Shown here: positions 1-8,041 of the stretch, one piece after another | Layout of the letters: the number at the start of each line of letters is the position of its first letter | Position numbering within the stretch: position 1 is the first letter of the stretch | DNA from: JBFFXF01 sp041569895 | GTDB lineage: Bacteria > Planctomycetota > UBA8108 > JACQVS01 | Assembly (NCBI GenBank): GCA_041569895.1 | Contig: JBFFXF010000043.1 | Span: 1-34,342 of the forward strand | Length of the DNA: 34,342 nucleotides | Direction of reading: 5' to 3' | Notes under the pieces: generated by a model | Told to the model about the DNA's origin: nothing | What the model saw: only the letters and a program-made list of their open reading frames with translations | Databases searched by the model: none | Position numbers and translations under genes: made by a program

Positions 1-63
1 CAGGACAACTCGGTGTACGAGGACGTGGCGACGAAGTTCTTCGAGCACTTCCTCGCCATCGCC
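1..63 (+). other. inverted fragment of the neighbouring glucosidase gene (fold-back join)
   Basis: Read on the plus strand, the first bases encode YEDVATKFFEHFLAIA. In this glucosidase family such a stretch follows almost directly after the motif GTAWMAFYCTTMLAMA, which the minus strand encodes at about 57-110. The same gene is therefore read on opposite strands on either side of position 55-63. The join lies in GCCATCGCC, whose complement GGCGATGGC is the end of the minus-strand segment, a short homology suited to a template switch. This is most likely a chimeric contig end rather than biology. The family comparison is from memory. Confidence 0.7.
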
Positions 64-1829
64 AGCATCGTGGTGCAGTAAAAGGCCATCCACGCCGTGC
101 CGTCCGCCTGCTCGAGGTGGCCGCCGGTCGGCAGCGGCTTCGAGCGATCGAAGACGCCGATGTTGTCGAGGCCGAGGAAGCCGCCCGAGAAGAGGTGGTT
201 CCCCTGGACGTCCTTGCGGTTCACCCACCACGTGAAGTTGATGAGGAGCTTCTGAAAGACCCGCGCCAGGAAGTTGCGGTCGCGCTGTCCCCGCGGCCCG
301 GTCATCTTGTAGACCCGCCAGCACGCCCACGCGTGCACGGGCGGGTTGACGTCGCAGAAGTTGAACTCGTACGCCGGCAGCTGGCCGTTCGGGTGCATGT
401 ACCATTCGCGCAGGAAGAGGACCAGTTGCTGCTTGGCGAAGTCGGGGTCGAGGTGGGCGAACGGGATCATGTGGAAGGCGAGGTCCCACGCCGCGAACCA
501 CGGATACTCCCACTTGTCGGGCATCGAGATGACGTCGCGGCTGAAGAGATGGCGCCAGTCCCGATTGCGCCCCTCGAGGCGATCCTCGGGCGGCGGCGGC
601 TGGTCCGGATCGCCGTCGAGCCACTCCTCGATGGCGTAGTGATAGAACTGCTTGCTCCAGAGCAGCCCCGCGCTCGACTGCCGCGCCACCTGTCGCTCCT
701 CCGCGTCGAGGCTCGACGCCAGCCGGGCGTCGTGAAATTCGTCCGCCTCGCGACGCCGATCGGCGAGCAGGCGGTCGAAGGACGGGCCGAACGGCTCGTC
801 GGGGGCCTCGTCCCTCGCCGAGAGGCGCAGGTCGACGACGTGCTGCGATCCCGCCGGGACCTCGAGGACATGAAGACCGCCCACCTTGGTGCCGGCGCCG
901 TCAATCGCGACGGCGTCCTCGCGGTTCTCGATGATGAACCGGTGGAACGCGTCCTTCACGGGGCGCGCGCCGTTGGGATGCTCGAAGAGGCGCTCCGTGT
1001 TGGTCTCGTTCTCGGTGAAGAGCAACCGGGCGGGGGACCCATCCGGTCCCGGCCCGAAGACCAGACGGAACTCGCCGAGCGTCGCGTGACGCGCCGTCAC
1101 GGTGTCCGCGCCGGCGGTACGGATGACCGGCTTCACCTCGCACCCCTCGTGCGTGCAGCCCCACGACCACGTGTTCCTGAACCAGAGCGTCGGCAGCAGG
1201 TGAATGGTGGCGGGCTCCGGCGCGCGGTTGGCGACCGTGATCCGGATCAGGATGTCGTTCGGCGATCCCTTCGCGTACTCTGCGGTGACGTCGAAGAACC
1301 GGTCACCGTCGAGGACGCCGGTGTCGACCAGCTCGAACTCCGGATCGCGCCCGCCGCGTCGCCGGTTCTCGTCGACGAGGCGGCGGTAGGGGAACTCCGC
1401 CTGCGGATACCGGTAGAGCGCCCTCATGGAGGAGTGGGTGGGCGTCGAGTCGAGGTAGTAGTAGAGCTCCTTGACGTCCTCGCCGTGGTTCCCCTCGGGG
1501 CCCGCGAGGCCGAAGAGACGCTCCTTGAGGATCGGGTCGCGCCCGTTCCAGAGCGCGAGCGCGAAGCAGAGCCGGCACTGGCGATCGGTGATGCCGAGCA
1601 GCCCGTCCTCGCCCCACCGGTAGGCGCGGCTCCTGGCGTGGTCGTGCGTCAGGTAATCCCAGCACGTGCCGTCGCGCGAGTAGTCCTCGCGCACCGTGCC
1701 CCACTGGCGCTCGGAGAGGTAGGGCCCCCAGCGCTTCCAGTTCAGCTGCCGCGCCCGGTCCTCGGCGAGGCGCACGTCCTCGGCCGTTCGTCGCGCAGCG
1801 TCGAGTGGGTCCGATCCGGGAAAGCTCAT
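55..1829 (-). CDS. GH63/MGH1-like glucosidase, 5' part (C-terminus missing)
   Basis: About 590 residues are visible of a family usually near 880-900. The start is the ATG at 1829-1827, giving MSFPGSDPLDAARRTAED. Near the N-terminus come WKRWGPYLSERQWGTVREDY, then RWGEDGLLGITDRQCRLCFA and LWNGRDPILKERLFGL, all strong signatures of the large bacterial glucosidases with an MGH1-like (alpha/alpha)6 barrel. Further along are NDILIRITVANR, LPTLWFRNTWSWG, SRDVISMPDKWEYPW and GHLEQADGTAWM. The family is related to GH63 and is thought to act on alpha-glucosides; no signal peptide is seen, so it is probably cytoplasmic. The start overlaps the stop of the upstream nucleotidyltransferase remnant in ATGA. 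The frame is intact down to about 60, where the inverted join interrupts it. The family call is firm; the substrate is inferred. Confidence 0.85.
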
Positions 1830-1984
1830 GACGGGTTCGCAGGAGGCCCGGGTCGTCCGGAGAGCACGGCTTCGAGCCGCTGCCCGCGGATCCCCGCGGC
1901 GAGTCCTCCGATGACGACGAACGGAACCCGCTCCTGCTCGAGAAGCCTGGCGACTCTCCGAAAGGTCTCAGGAATCGCCGACAT
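1826..1984 (-). pseudogene. truncated nucleotidyltransferase (MNT/AbiEii-like) N-terminus
   Basis: From the ATG at 1984 the frame reads MSAIPETFRRVARLLEQE and then RVPFVVIGGLAAGIRGQ. This is the opening helix and glycine-rich strand typical of small nucleotidyltransferases of the MNT/AbiEii type. The frame ends after 52 codons, before the catalytic GS...DxD aspartates that should follow, and the last 17 residues look unrelated to the family. An upstream in-frame ATG at 2008 is also possible. The stop TGA overlaps the glucosidase ATG. It looks like a deletion remnant that now sits fused to the glucosidase promoter side. No activity is expected. Confidence 0.5.
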
Positions 1985-2231
1985 GATTCCCGGCCAAAGC
2001 GTCATCATGGTCGTCGCGCCCGATCAGGAGGGCTGGCCAGCACTTCGGCGGTTGGGGCTCCGACGGCCGCTCGCTCCTCGCCGTCCTCGGCTCGCCGCCC
2101 GCCTCGAGCAAACTCTCCAGGATGCGCGCCGCCCGCTCGTCGGTAAGTTCGGCCAAATACGATCGGTGCTCAACCGCGTTCGCCCTGGCGAAGGACTCGG
2201 GATCGGTGACGATGTCCTTTGGAGCGCTCAT
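1968..2231 (-). CDS. small protein of unknown function, partner of the nucleotidyltransferase remnant
   Basis: This is an 87-residue frame starting with ATG at 2231, with GGAGG about 9 bases upstream, which supports real translation. The first ~45 residues are charged and helical (SFARANAVEHRSYLAELTDE, then AARILESLLEAG). They resemble the short helical proteins often encoded just ahead of nucleotidyltransferases. The rest (from GEPRTARSE on) is proline- and charge-rich and looks like run-on sequence into the next gene, whose ATG at 1984 it overlaps by 17 bases. It could be the intact or C-terminally altered first gene of a two-gene module whose second gene is broken. No domain is recognised. 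Confidence 0.45.
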   Translation of the reverse strand: MSAPKDIVTDPESFARANAVEHRSYLAELTDERAARILESLLEAGGEPRTARSERPSEPQPPKCWPALLIGRDDHDDALAGNHVGDS

Positions 2232-2337
2232 GCTCGCGCCCTCCAGTCGGGTCCGTCCGTTTCATCGTAACAGAAGAACGAAAAAAGTGTCGCGTCGCGC
2301 CTCCCGGCGGCGCCTTCTATCTGGACCGGCGGCACCG

Positions 2338-2435
2338 TGAGCCACGAGGAGATCGGCGAGGCGGAGCGACGGCCGTTCGGCGAGATCGAGGTGCGGGCGG
2401 GCGAGACCACGACGATCGAGCGCCGGGTCGAGTGA
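2338..2435 (+). pseudogene. possible C-terminal remnant of a lost plus-strand gene
   Basis: The plus-strand frame read through 2338-2435 gives VSHEEIGEAERRPFGEIEVR followed by AGETTTIERRVE and TGA. This has the composition and amphipathic pattern of a beta-rich C-terminal end, unlike the two other plus frames here. Upstream of 2338 no plausible matching protein continues in this frame, and no ribosome site is clear before the GTG at 2338. It may be the tail of a gene mostly deleted in the same event that trimmed the nucleotidyltransferase, or chance. Confidence 0.25.
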
Positions 2436-2445
2436 GCGCCCCGCG

Positions 2446-3870
2446 TCAATCGAGCCCGAAGTACTCGAGCACGTACGCCCGCACGTCGTCGCTCTCGACG
2501 AGGCGCAACATGTCGAGCAGGCGATGGAGGTCGCGTGACTTCTTCGCCTCGAGCTCGCCGGCGTCGATCTCGTCGTCGCGCAGCGGGCGCACGAAGCGAT
2601 AGCGCTCGGGCAGCGGCGTGGGCTCGATGACGCCGAGCTTCTCGAGCGCCGTGACGCAGTAGTCGGCGCGACGGTCGCCGCGGTCGCGATGGATGATCGC
2701 CTCGCGCAGCTCATCGACCGAGAGGTCCGCGTCCGGCGTGCTGGCGAAGACGTGCGCGGCCTCGGCGAGGAGCTCGGCGGACGGGTTCATCCACTCGACG
2801 AACTGCTGCTGGATGGCGAGGTCCGCCTCGTCATAGACCAGCACGCAGCGCGACGGCCGGCCGTCGCGTCCGGCGCGTCCGACCTCCTGGTAGTAGGCCT
2901 CGACCGAGCCCGGGACCTGCGCGTGGATGATCGAGCGGATGTCGGCCTTGTCGACGCCCATGCCGAAGGCGTTCGTCGCCAGCAAGAGAAGCCGGTCCTT
3001 CGGGCGCGCCTCGATGAAGCGATCGTAGACGCGCTTCTTTTCCTCGGCCGGCAGCTGGCCGTGGTAGATCTCGAGCCGCCCGGCGCCGATCTCCGGGATG
3101 TCGCGCAGCTCGCGCGCCACCTCCTCGAGCGTCTTGATCAGCGCGAAGTAGACGATGCCCGTGCCGCGCGCCGACGCGATCGTGTCGCGGATCGCGGCGA
3201 TGCGGTCCTCGCTCTTCCAGGCTCGCCGGACCTCGAAACGGAGGTTCGGACGATCGACGCCGGTGGCGAAGAGCGGCATCGAGTCCTCGTCCCGTCCCAG
3301 GGTCTCGCGGATGTCCGATCGCACGGCCGGCGTGGCGGTCGCGGTCAGGGCGATGGTCACCGGCTCGCCGAGGCGCTTCCGGAACGCGCCCACCTCCTGG
3401 TACGCGGGCCTGAAATCGTGCCCCCACTTCGTAATGCAGTGCGCCTCGTCGACCGCGAGGAGCTTCACTCCGCCGGGCGCGGCGTCGAGCGCCGCGAGGA
3501 AGTCGTCCTTGTACATTCGCTCCGGGGTGACGTAGACGATCTCGTACTCGCCGCGGGAGACGGCTGCGTAGCGCCGCTGGCGCTCGGCGCGGGCGAGGGT
3601 GCTGTTGATGAAGGTGGCGCGAATGCCGCGCTCCCGCAGCGCCGACACCTGGTCCTCCATCAACGCGATCAGTGGACTGAAGACGAGCGCCACCCCCTCT
3701 CCCGGCAGCGCCAGGGCGGGAAGCTGGTAGCAGAGGCTCTTGCCCGACCCCGTCGGCATCACGACCAGCGCGTCGCCGCCACCGAGGACGCGCTCGATGA
3801 CCCGCTTCTGCAACGGGTAGAGACGCGAGAGACCGAAGCGCTCGCGGAGAACGGTGGTGGATTTTTTCAC
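2446..3870 (-). CDS. recQ: short RecQ-family ATP-dependent DNA helicase without zinc site
   Basis: 474 residues from a GTG start. Superfamily 2 helicase motifs are complete: the Q-motif area with LYPLQ (18-22), Walker A MPTGSGKS (38-45), motif II DEAH (141-144), motif III TATATP (176-181), ATNAFGMGVDKADIR (298-312) and motif VI YQEVGRAGRDGRP (327-339). These are RecQ signatures, implying 3'-5' unwinding in repair or recombination. After motif VI a RecQ-type helical region is present, but the protein stops at VLEYFGLD. In longer RecQ proteins this YFG is followed by the CGxCDxC zinc cluster, a winged helix and an HRDC domain. None of the four zinc cysteines is present, so DNA binding must differ. 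E. coli RecQ is about 610 residues. A TAGAAT box lies six bases upstream of the start and no ribosome site is visible. Confidence 0.88.
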   Translation of the reverse strand: MKKSTTVLRERFGLSRLYPLQKRVIERVLGGGDALVVMPTGSGKSLCYQLPALALPGEGVALVFSPLIALMEDQVSALRERGIRATFINSTLARAERQRRYAAVSRGEYEIVYVTPERMYKDDFLAALDAAPGGVKLLAVDEAHCITKWGHDFRPAYQEVGAFRKRLGEPVTIALTATATPAVRSDIRETLGRDEDSMPLFATGVDRPNLRFEVRRAWKSEDRIAAIRDTIASARGTGIVYFALIKTLEEVARELRDIPEIGAGRLEIYHGQLPAEEKKRVYDRFIEARPKDRLLLLATNAFGMGVDKADIRSIIHAQVPGSVEAYYQEVGRAGRDGRPSRCVLVYDEADLAIQQQFVEWMNPSAELLAEAAHVFASTPDADLSVDELREAIIHRDRGDRRADYCVTALEKLGVIEPTPLPERYRFVRPLRDDEIDAGELEAKKSRDLHRLLDMLRLVESDDVRAYVLEYFGLD

Positions 3871-3876
3871 GGTGTC

Positions 3877-3882
3877 ATTCTA
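3877..3882 (-). promoter_or_regulatory. candidate -10 box of a leaderless recQ transcript
   Basis: On the minus strand TAGAAT (3882-3877) is followed by only six bases and then the recQ GTG at 3870. No purine-rich ribosome site lies between them. A -10 box this close to a start codon is the arrangement expected for a leaderless mRNA. No good -35 is seen. A six-base match alone is weak evidence. Confidence 0.25.
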
Positions 3883-3997
3883 CAGAAGCAGTCAACCGGG
3901 AACGGGCATTCGAAGCGCCGCGGTTGTCGGATAGAATGCCAATTGGGATTTCGGCTGAAATGACCCGCGGCATAAAGCGACGAAAGAGGAAACTGCC

Positions 3998-5854
3998 ATG
4001 TTCCCGACGATCACACGGACCACCCGCCGGCTGACGCTCGCCCTGGCGCTGATCGCGTGTCTCGTCTCGGTGCGGCGAGCGCCGGCCGCGGACGTCGCCC
4101 ACCACCTCGGCGGGGCGATCCCCCAGGACGTGCACGTCTACATGCGGTGGCAGAACACGCCGCAGCAGGCGTTCCTGAGGGAGAGCGTGTCGCGTGCGTG
4201 GCAGCGTCTGGCGGATTCCGGAATCCACCGTGATCTGATCGCGCTCGCGACCGACGGCGCTCCCGAGCGGCGGCAGCAGATCGAGAACGCCGTCGAGCGG
4301 CTCTCCCGCGCGTTCACGGAGATCGGGTTCGAGGAGCTCCTGACGCGCGAGACCGCCGTCGGCATGCGACTCGCGATCCCCTTCCCCGAGTACGTCTTTC
4401 TCTTCCGAACCGCTCCCGGCGAGGCGGAGAAGTACGTCGGGCGCTTCCGTCACCTCTTCGATACCGTGGTCTCGATATCCGGCCCGTTCCTCGGCGTCAC
4501 CGAGACCGCGACGGGCGGATACACCATCACGACTCTCGGCCCGGAGGGGACGCCGTTCGGCATCGAGGTCGCCTCGACCCGCGGCGACGTGCTCGCGCTC
4601 GGCATCTCGCGCAGCCTCATCGTCGAGTCGCTCGACCTCGCCTCGGGCAAGCGCGGCGAGACCGGGCCGGCGCCGATCGTCGAGTCGCAGCGCTACGCCA
4701 CCGCCATGGCCGGTTTTCGCGAGAAGCGCGATACGGAGGTGCTCTTCGACCTGACGGGCTATATCGGCGTCCTGCGCGGGATGCTCGGCATGGCGAGGAA
4801 CGCCGCGGGGTCGGACGAGCACGCGGTCGCGGCGCTCGGCGTCATCGACGACTTCTTCGGGGAGATGATGCGCCTCGGCACCGTCGCGGAGATCGGCTGG
4901 GCCGAGGCGAACCGCCTGCACGCCGAGACGCGCCTCGTCCTGCGCGATGACTTCCGTGAAAGTCCCTTTCACCCCGCGTTCGCCAGCCAGAAGCCGATCT
5001 CCTCGCTCTTCCACTTCGCGCCGCTCGAGGCCAGCGGCTTCATCTTCTCGAGCGGCGTCGATCTGGCCGCGCTGTACGATCTCGCGGAGAAGACCGTGCG
5101 TGAGCGCATCCCCGACGGCCAGCGGCTTCTCGATCGCTGGCGCGAGGCGCAGGACGCCATGGGATTCCACCCGCGGGCCGATATCCTGTCGTGGCTCGAG
5201 GGCGCCTGGGGATGGATCTCGTTTCCGGGAAAGACGAGGCGCCAGGAGCACGTCCTGCTGCTGCGCGTGCGCGACGCGGACGTCGCGGCGGCGAAGATCG
5301 ACGCGGGTTTCCAGCTCTTCGCCAGGTTCGCGAAGAGCCGGGGACAGCCGGTGCGGACGGAGCCGGTCGATCGCGTTCCGGGAACGTTCCGCGAGGTGCA
5401 CATCGATGCGTTTCCCGACTGCCATCCCGTTTACGGCTTCTCCGGCAACGTGCTCCTCGTCGGGACGAGCGCCGACGCCGTGGCGGCCGCCTGCCGCACG
5501 CGCCTCGGTGAACGGGCGTGCTTCCAGGGGATCGAGGGCTTCAAGCTCCAGACCATTCTCCAGGACGCGAAACCGCACGGCGTGCACTACATCGACGTCG
5601 AGGATCAGCTCCGCGGCCTCGCGCAGATCCTCACCGGCGCCGGCTTCTTCCTGTCGATGGCGCCGGAGGAGCGCGAGACGCGCCCGCTGATCCGCGTCGG
5701 AGCCATCCTCACCAAGCTCGGCCGCTTCGTCCGCGACGTCGACCTGGCCCTGGAAACCGCCTCCTGGACCACGTTCGACGCCGAGCACGGACGGGTCGTG
5801 ACGCATTCGGTGACGAGCTTCAAAAACCCGGAACGACGGGCGCGCGAATTCTGA
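3998..5854 (+). CDS. exported protein of unknown function (DUF3352-like)
   Basis: 618 residues. The ATG at 3998 follows AAGAGGAAA at a suitable distance. An N-terminal export signal is visible: basic residues, then LTLALALIACLVSV, ending near RRAPAAD. The mature part has no cysteine-rich or catalytic motif I can name. It shows repeated phrases such as FPEYVFLFRTAPGEAEKYVG, VLALGISRSLIVESLD and NVLLVGTSADAVAAAC, the pattern of planctomycete secreted proteins that resemble DUF3352 (paired alpha/beta modules, the last type asking whether a score or residue pool is held). The call rests on recall of that pattern and is tentative. It is divergent from recQ, with 127 bases between them. A full-size repeat element begins about 14 bases after its stop, so it is probably monocistronic. 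Confidence 0.7.
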   Translation: MFPTITRTTRRLTLALALIACLVSVRRAPAADVAHHLGGAIPQDVHVYMRWQNTPQQAFLRESVSRAWQRLADSGIHRDLIALATDGAPERRQQIENAVERLSRAFTEIGFEELLTRETAVGMRLAIPFPEYVFLFRTAPGEAEKYVGRFRHLFDTVVSISGPFLGVTETATGGYTITTLGPEGTPFGIEVASTRGDVLALGISRSLIVESLDLASGKRGETGPAPIVESQRYATAMAGFREKRDTEVLFDLTGYIGVLRGMLGMARNAAGSDEHAVAALGVIDDFFGEMMRLGTVAEIGWAEANRLHAETRLVLRDDFRESPFHPAFASQKPISSLFHFAPLEASGFIFSSGVDLAALYDLAEKTVRERIPDGQRLLDRWREAQDAMGFHPRADILSWLEGAWGWISFPGKTRRQEHVLLLRVRDADVAAAKIDAGFQLFARFAKSRGQPVRTEPVDRVPGTFREVHIDAFPDCHPVYGFSGNVLLVGTSADAVAAACRTRLGERACFQGIEGFKLQTILQDAKPHGVHYIDVEDQLRGLAQILTGAGFFLSMAPEERETRPLIRVGAILTKLGRFVRDVDLALETASWTTFDAEHGRVVTHSVTSFKNPERRAREF

Positions 5855-5867
5855 CCTCGGCGCACGG

Positions 5868-6085
5868 AAGTCGGATTCGGAGGCTTGCTGTCAGACGTTT
5901 CATAAGGAAGGCAGGAAACTCAGGAAGGCAGGAAACGGAAGAATTGACGGGGTCGGTTTCGTGAGCCTCGCTCGCTTCTCGACGGCGTCTTCGAGATCGA
6001 CAGAGCTCGCAAGGCACGATCAGGCTCGTTTCCTGCCTTCCTTTTCTTCCTGCCTTCCTCATGAGTCGTCGGCCGGAAAACCGGG
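5868..6085. repeat. dispersed inverted-arm element, copy 1
   Basis: The gap 5855-6197 holds this element and little else. The left arm, about 5868-5937, contains CATAAGGAAGGCAGGAA and a second AGGAAGGCAGGAAACG. The right arm, 6027-6070 and beyond, is its imperfect reverse complement (CGTTTCCTGCCTTCCT, then CTTCCTGCCTTCCTCATGAG). Outer parts also pair: GCTTGCTGTCAGACG on the left matches the complement of CGTCGGCCGGAAAACC on the right in part. The interior of about 90 bases starts ATTGACGGGGTCGG. The element begins about 14 bases after the stop of the preceding gene. It is homologous over its length, including the interior, to the copy at 11546-11785 read on the other strand. Confidence 0.8.
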
Positions 6086-6197
6086 CACGACGTCTCCCCC
6101 CCCCAAGTTCCCAATACCCCCCAACCGTGGCCCGACCCTTCACCGCATCGTATCTTTCTCCGATCCATATCTGGAAACTCTCATGAAAGGCGGGGTC

Positions 6198-6779
6198 ATG
6201 GACAGGACCAAGGACCGAAGGAACCCACTGACGTGTGCGGCGGTGCTCGTCGCTCTGACCGCGCTTGTTGCTCTCAATCCCGGCTGCGCCTGGTTCAACC
6301 AGATGGCGGCGAAGTCCGCCGGCTGGACGAAGTTCGTCTCGACCGACGGCGGTTTCTCGGTGCAGGTCCCGACCGAGCCGAACGCGCAGACGCGCACCGT
6401 GCCGACCGATGTCGGCCACCTGGCGATGAAGATCTACGTCTCCGAGGATCCCGCCGGCGCGTCGGCCTACGCGGTGGTGTACACGGACTACCCGCGCGCG
6501 CTGATGGCGAAGGCGACGCCGCAGCAGATCCTCGACGGGAGCGCCGACGAGGCGAAGGCGAACCCGAACCAGGAGGTCAAGGAGTTCCGCGAGTCCTGGA
6601 TGGGCAACGTGCCCGGCCGCTCGATGGAGATCCACGACAAGCGCGGCTTCGTGACGCACTCCCGCGTCTACCTGGCCGGCTCGAGGCTCTACAGCGTCGC
6701 CGCGACCGTTCCGGCGGATCGCCCGAACAGCGGCCACGTCGACATGTTCCTCGACTCGTTCCAGATCCTCGACCGGTAA
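6198..6779 (+). CDS. small lipoprotein, PsbP/Mog1-like fold possible
   Basis: 193 residues from the ATG at 6198 (MDRTKDRRNPL). GGCGGGG lies just upstream, and an in-frame ATG at 6183 is an alternative. The signal ends in the lipobox LNPGC, so Cys27 or so would be lipidated and the protein anchored in a membrane. The mature part opens with WTKFVSTDGGFSVQVPTEP, followed by alternating strands and a closing FLDSFQILDR. The pattern 'x-FxSxxGGFSVxxPxxP ... FxxSFxxL' is common in small planctomycete lipoproteins and is usually linked to the PsbP/Mog1 fold; that link is inference. It lies downstream of repeat copy 1 and converges on the 6866-8041 gene across a hexamer tract of 86 bases. Confidence 0.75.
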   Translation: MDRTKDRRNPLTCAAVLVALTALVALNPGCAWFNQMAAKSAGWTKFVSTDGGFSVQVPTEPNAQTRTVPTDVGHLAMKIYVSEDPAGASAYAVVYTDYPRALMAKATPQQILDGSADEAKANPNQEVKEFRESWMGNVPGRSMEIHDKRGFVTHSRVYLAGSRLYSVAATVPADRPNSGHVDMFLDSFQILDR

Positions 6780-6804
6780 GGGACGGACACTCGGCGTCTC
6801 GGCC

Positions 6805-6856
6805 GTCCTCGTACCCGTACCCGTACCCGTTCCCGTTCCCGTGCCCGTGCCCGAGT
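6805..6856. repeat. hexamer array CGTNCC between convergent genes
   Basis: About eight units of CGTNCC in a row, drifting from CGTACC (three) to CGTTCC (two) to CGTGCC (two) and then CGAGTC. It fills most of the 86 bases between two convergent stop codons. The complement, GGNACG, is the same unit type as the arrays at 15764 and 20514. No stem-loop with a T-tract is seen in the gap. Confidence 0.8.
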
Positions 6857-6865
6857 CGTCCTCGG

Positions 6866-8041
6866 TCAGCGACTCGCCACCCGGAACGGCACCGTCACCG
6901 TGGTGACGTGGACGCGCTCGCGGACCGTCTCGAAGACGTCGACCTCGAACGGCCTTCCGATGCTGTTTCCCGCGTGATCCTCGAGCGTCGTCCGGGCGGC
7001 GAGCTCGTGGGGCCCGGCGTTCCACGGCGCTGCCGGAGTGAAGGTCCAGCTCGTCTCGCCGTCTCCCACCGTCGATGTTCCGTCGACCGCTCTCCCGTCC
7101 GCATCGATCACCCAGAGCATGCGCTGCAGCAGTCCGTGATCGAGCGGCTCGGGGAATCGCACCAGGAGGGGCGTCCGGCTCTCCGCCGCCGGCGCGGTGA
7201 TCTCCCAGGTTCCGGGATCGGGTGACTCGCGGTCCGGCGGCCCGACGCAGAACCGCTTGCGGTGCTCTCGCGCCAGCTCGACGCCGCGCGCGTCACGCCA
7301 CGCCCGATCGATGACGAGCTCGTAGCAGCGTCCCGCCTCGAGCGCCGGGCCGATCTCCTCGAGCGGCCGCACGCCGCGCTTGACGCGACCGGGGTCGATC
7401 AGCAGGGTGAAGCGGATGCCGCCCGGGTCCCAGAGCTCCTCGTCGAGCTCGAGGAAGGGCAGCTCGACCTCCTCGCCGCGGTCGTCGATCAGACGGATGC
7501 GCTCGTACGACCGCCCGCGGCTCATCGGCGACGAGAACTGCACGTAGAAACGCAGGTGATTCTCCGGCAGGGTGTCGCTCGAGGGATAGACGTGCTCGAC
7601 GACGGTGGTGGGCTCGCGCGAGATGTCCGGCGTCGTGAACGCGAGCTCGAGCCGCGGACCCTCGAGTCCTGCGGCCTTGGGCCGGTAGACGGCCACGTAA
7701 CGCAGACCGGGCGCCAGCGGAAAGCGCGGCGTGAACCGCACCGCGTCCGCCTCGACGCGGTAGTCGCCGACCATCGGCGGGAGGGCGTCGGCCGGACTCC
7801 CCCCGGTCGCACCGCTCCCGTCCCCGTCGAAGTCGACGTGGACCGAGAGCACGTCGGACCACTCGGAAAACGAGCGCCGCGAAGCGAGCGCGGTGGCGGT
7901 CGAGGAGTCGAGACCGCCGAGCTCGACGACGACCGCGCCGCCGGGCTCCGTGACGAAACGGAGTCCGGCGGCGCGGTGCCACGTCGAGCAGCTCGCGACG
8001 CATGCGACGGCGAGAGCCGCGCCGGCGAGGGCGCCTCGCAT
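6866..8041 (-). CDS. lipoprotein with Ig-like (Big_5/SbsA-type) domains, unknown role
   Basis: 391 residues. The start ATG at 8041 overlaps the stop of the preceding gene by one base in TGATG, so translation is probably coupled; the longer open frame upstream is an artefact. The N-terminus MRGALAGAALAVACVASC has a lipobox-like end (VASC), giving a lipoprotein. The body consists of all-beta modules with wording typical of Big_5/SbsA Ig-like repeats: MVGDYRVEADAVRFTPRFPL, PGLRYVAVYRP, HLRFYVQFSSPMSRG and, near the end, ETSWTFTPAAPW. At least two such modules are visible, around residues 60-140 and 155-245, with a third at 290-375. The protein probably sits in the cell envelope. Its partner at 8041-9156 is also exported, and the two are likely to work together. 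Confidence 0.75.
   Translation of the reverse strand: MRGALAGAALAVACVASCSTWHRAAGLRFVTEPGGAVVVELGGLDSSTATALASRRSFSEWSDVLSVHVDFDGDGSGATGGSPADALPPMVGDYRVEADAVRFTPRFPLAPGLRYVAVYRPKAAGLEGPRLELAFTTPDISREPTTVVEHVYPSSDTLPENHLRFYVQFSSPMSRGRSYERIRLIDDRGEEVELPFLELDEELWDPGGIRFTLLIDPGRVKRGVRPLEEIGPALEAGRCYELVIDRAWRDARGVELAREHRKRFCVGPPDRESPDPGTWEITAPAAESRTPLLVRFPEPLDHGLLQRMLWVIDADGRAVDGTSTVGDGETSWTFTPAAPWNAGPHELAARTTLEDHAGNSIGRPFEVDVFETVRERVHVTTVTVPFRVASR

Noticed and set aside
1968..2231. Functional toxin-antitoxin pair
   Set aside because: The nucleotidyltransferase partner lacks its catalytic region, so only a remnant can be supported.
117..2270. Long open frame on the plus strand opposite the glucosidase
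   Set aside because: Its product is a valine/arginine/glutamate-rich shadow; the minus strand carries clear glucosidase motifs in the matching frame.
5961..6197. N-terminal extension of the 6198 lipoprotein
   Set aside because: The extension is translated repeat-element sequence (SFSSCLPH type); the lipoprotein signal starts at 6198.
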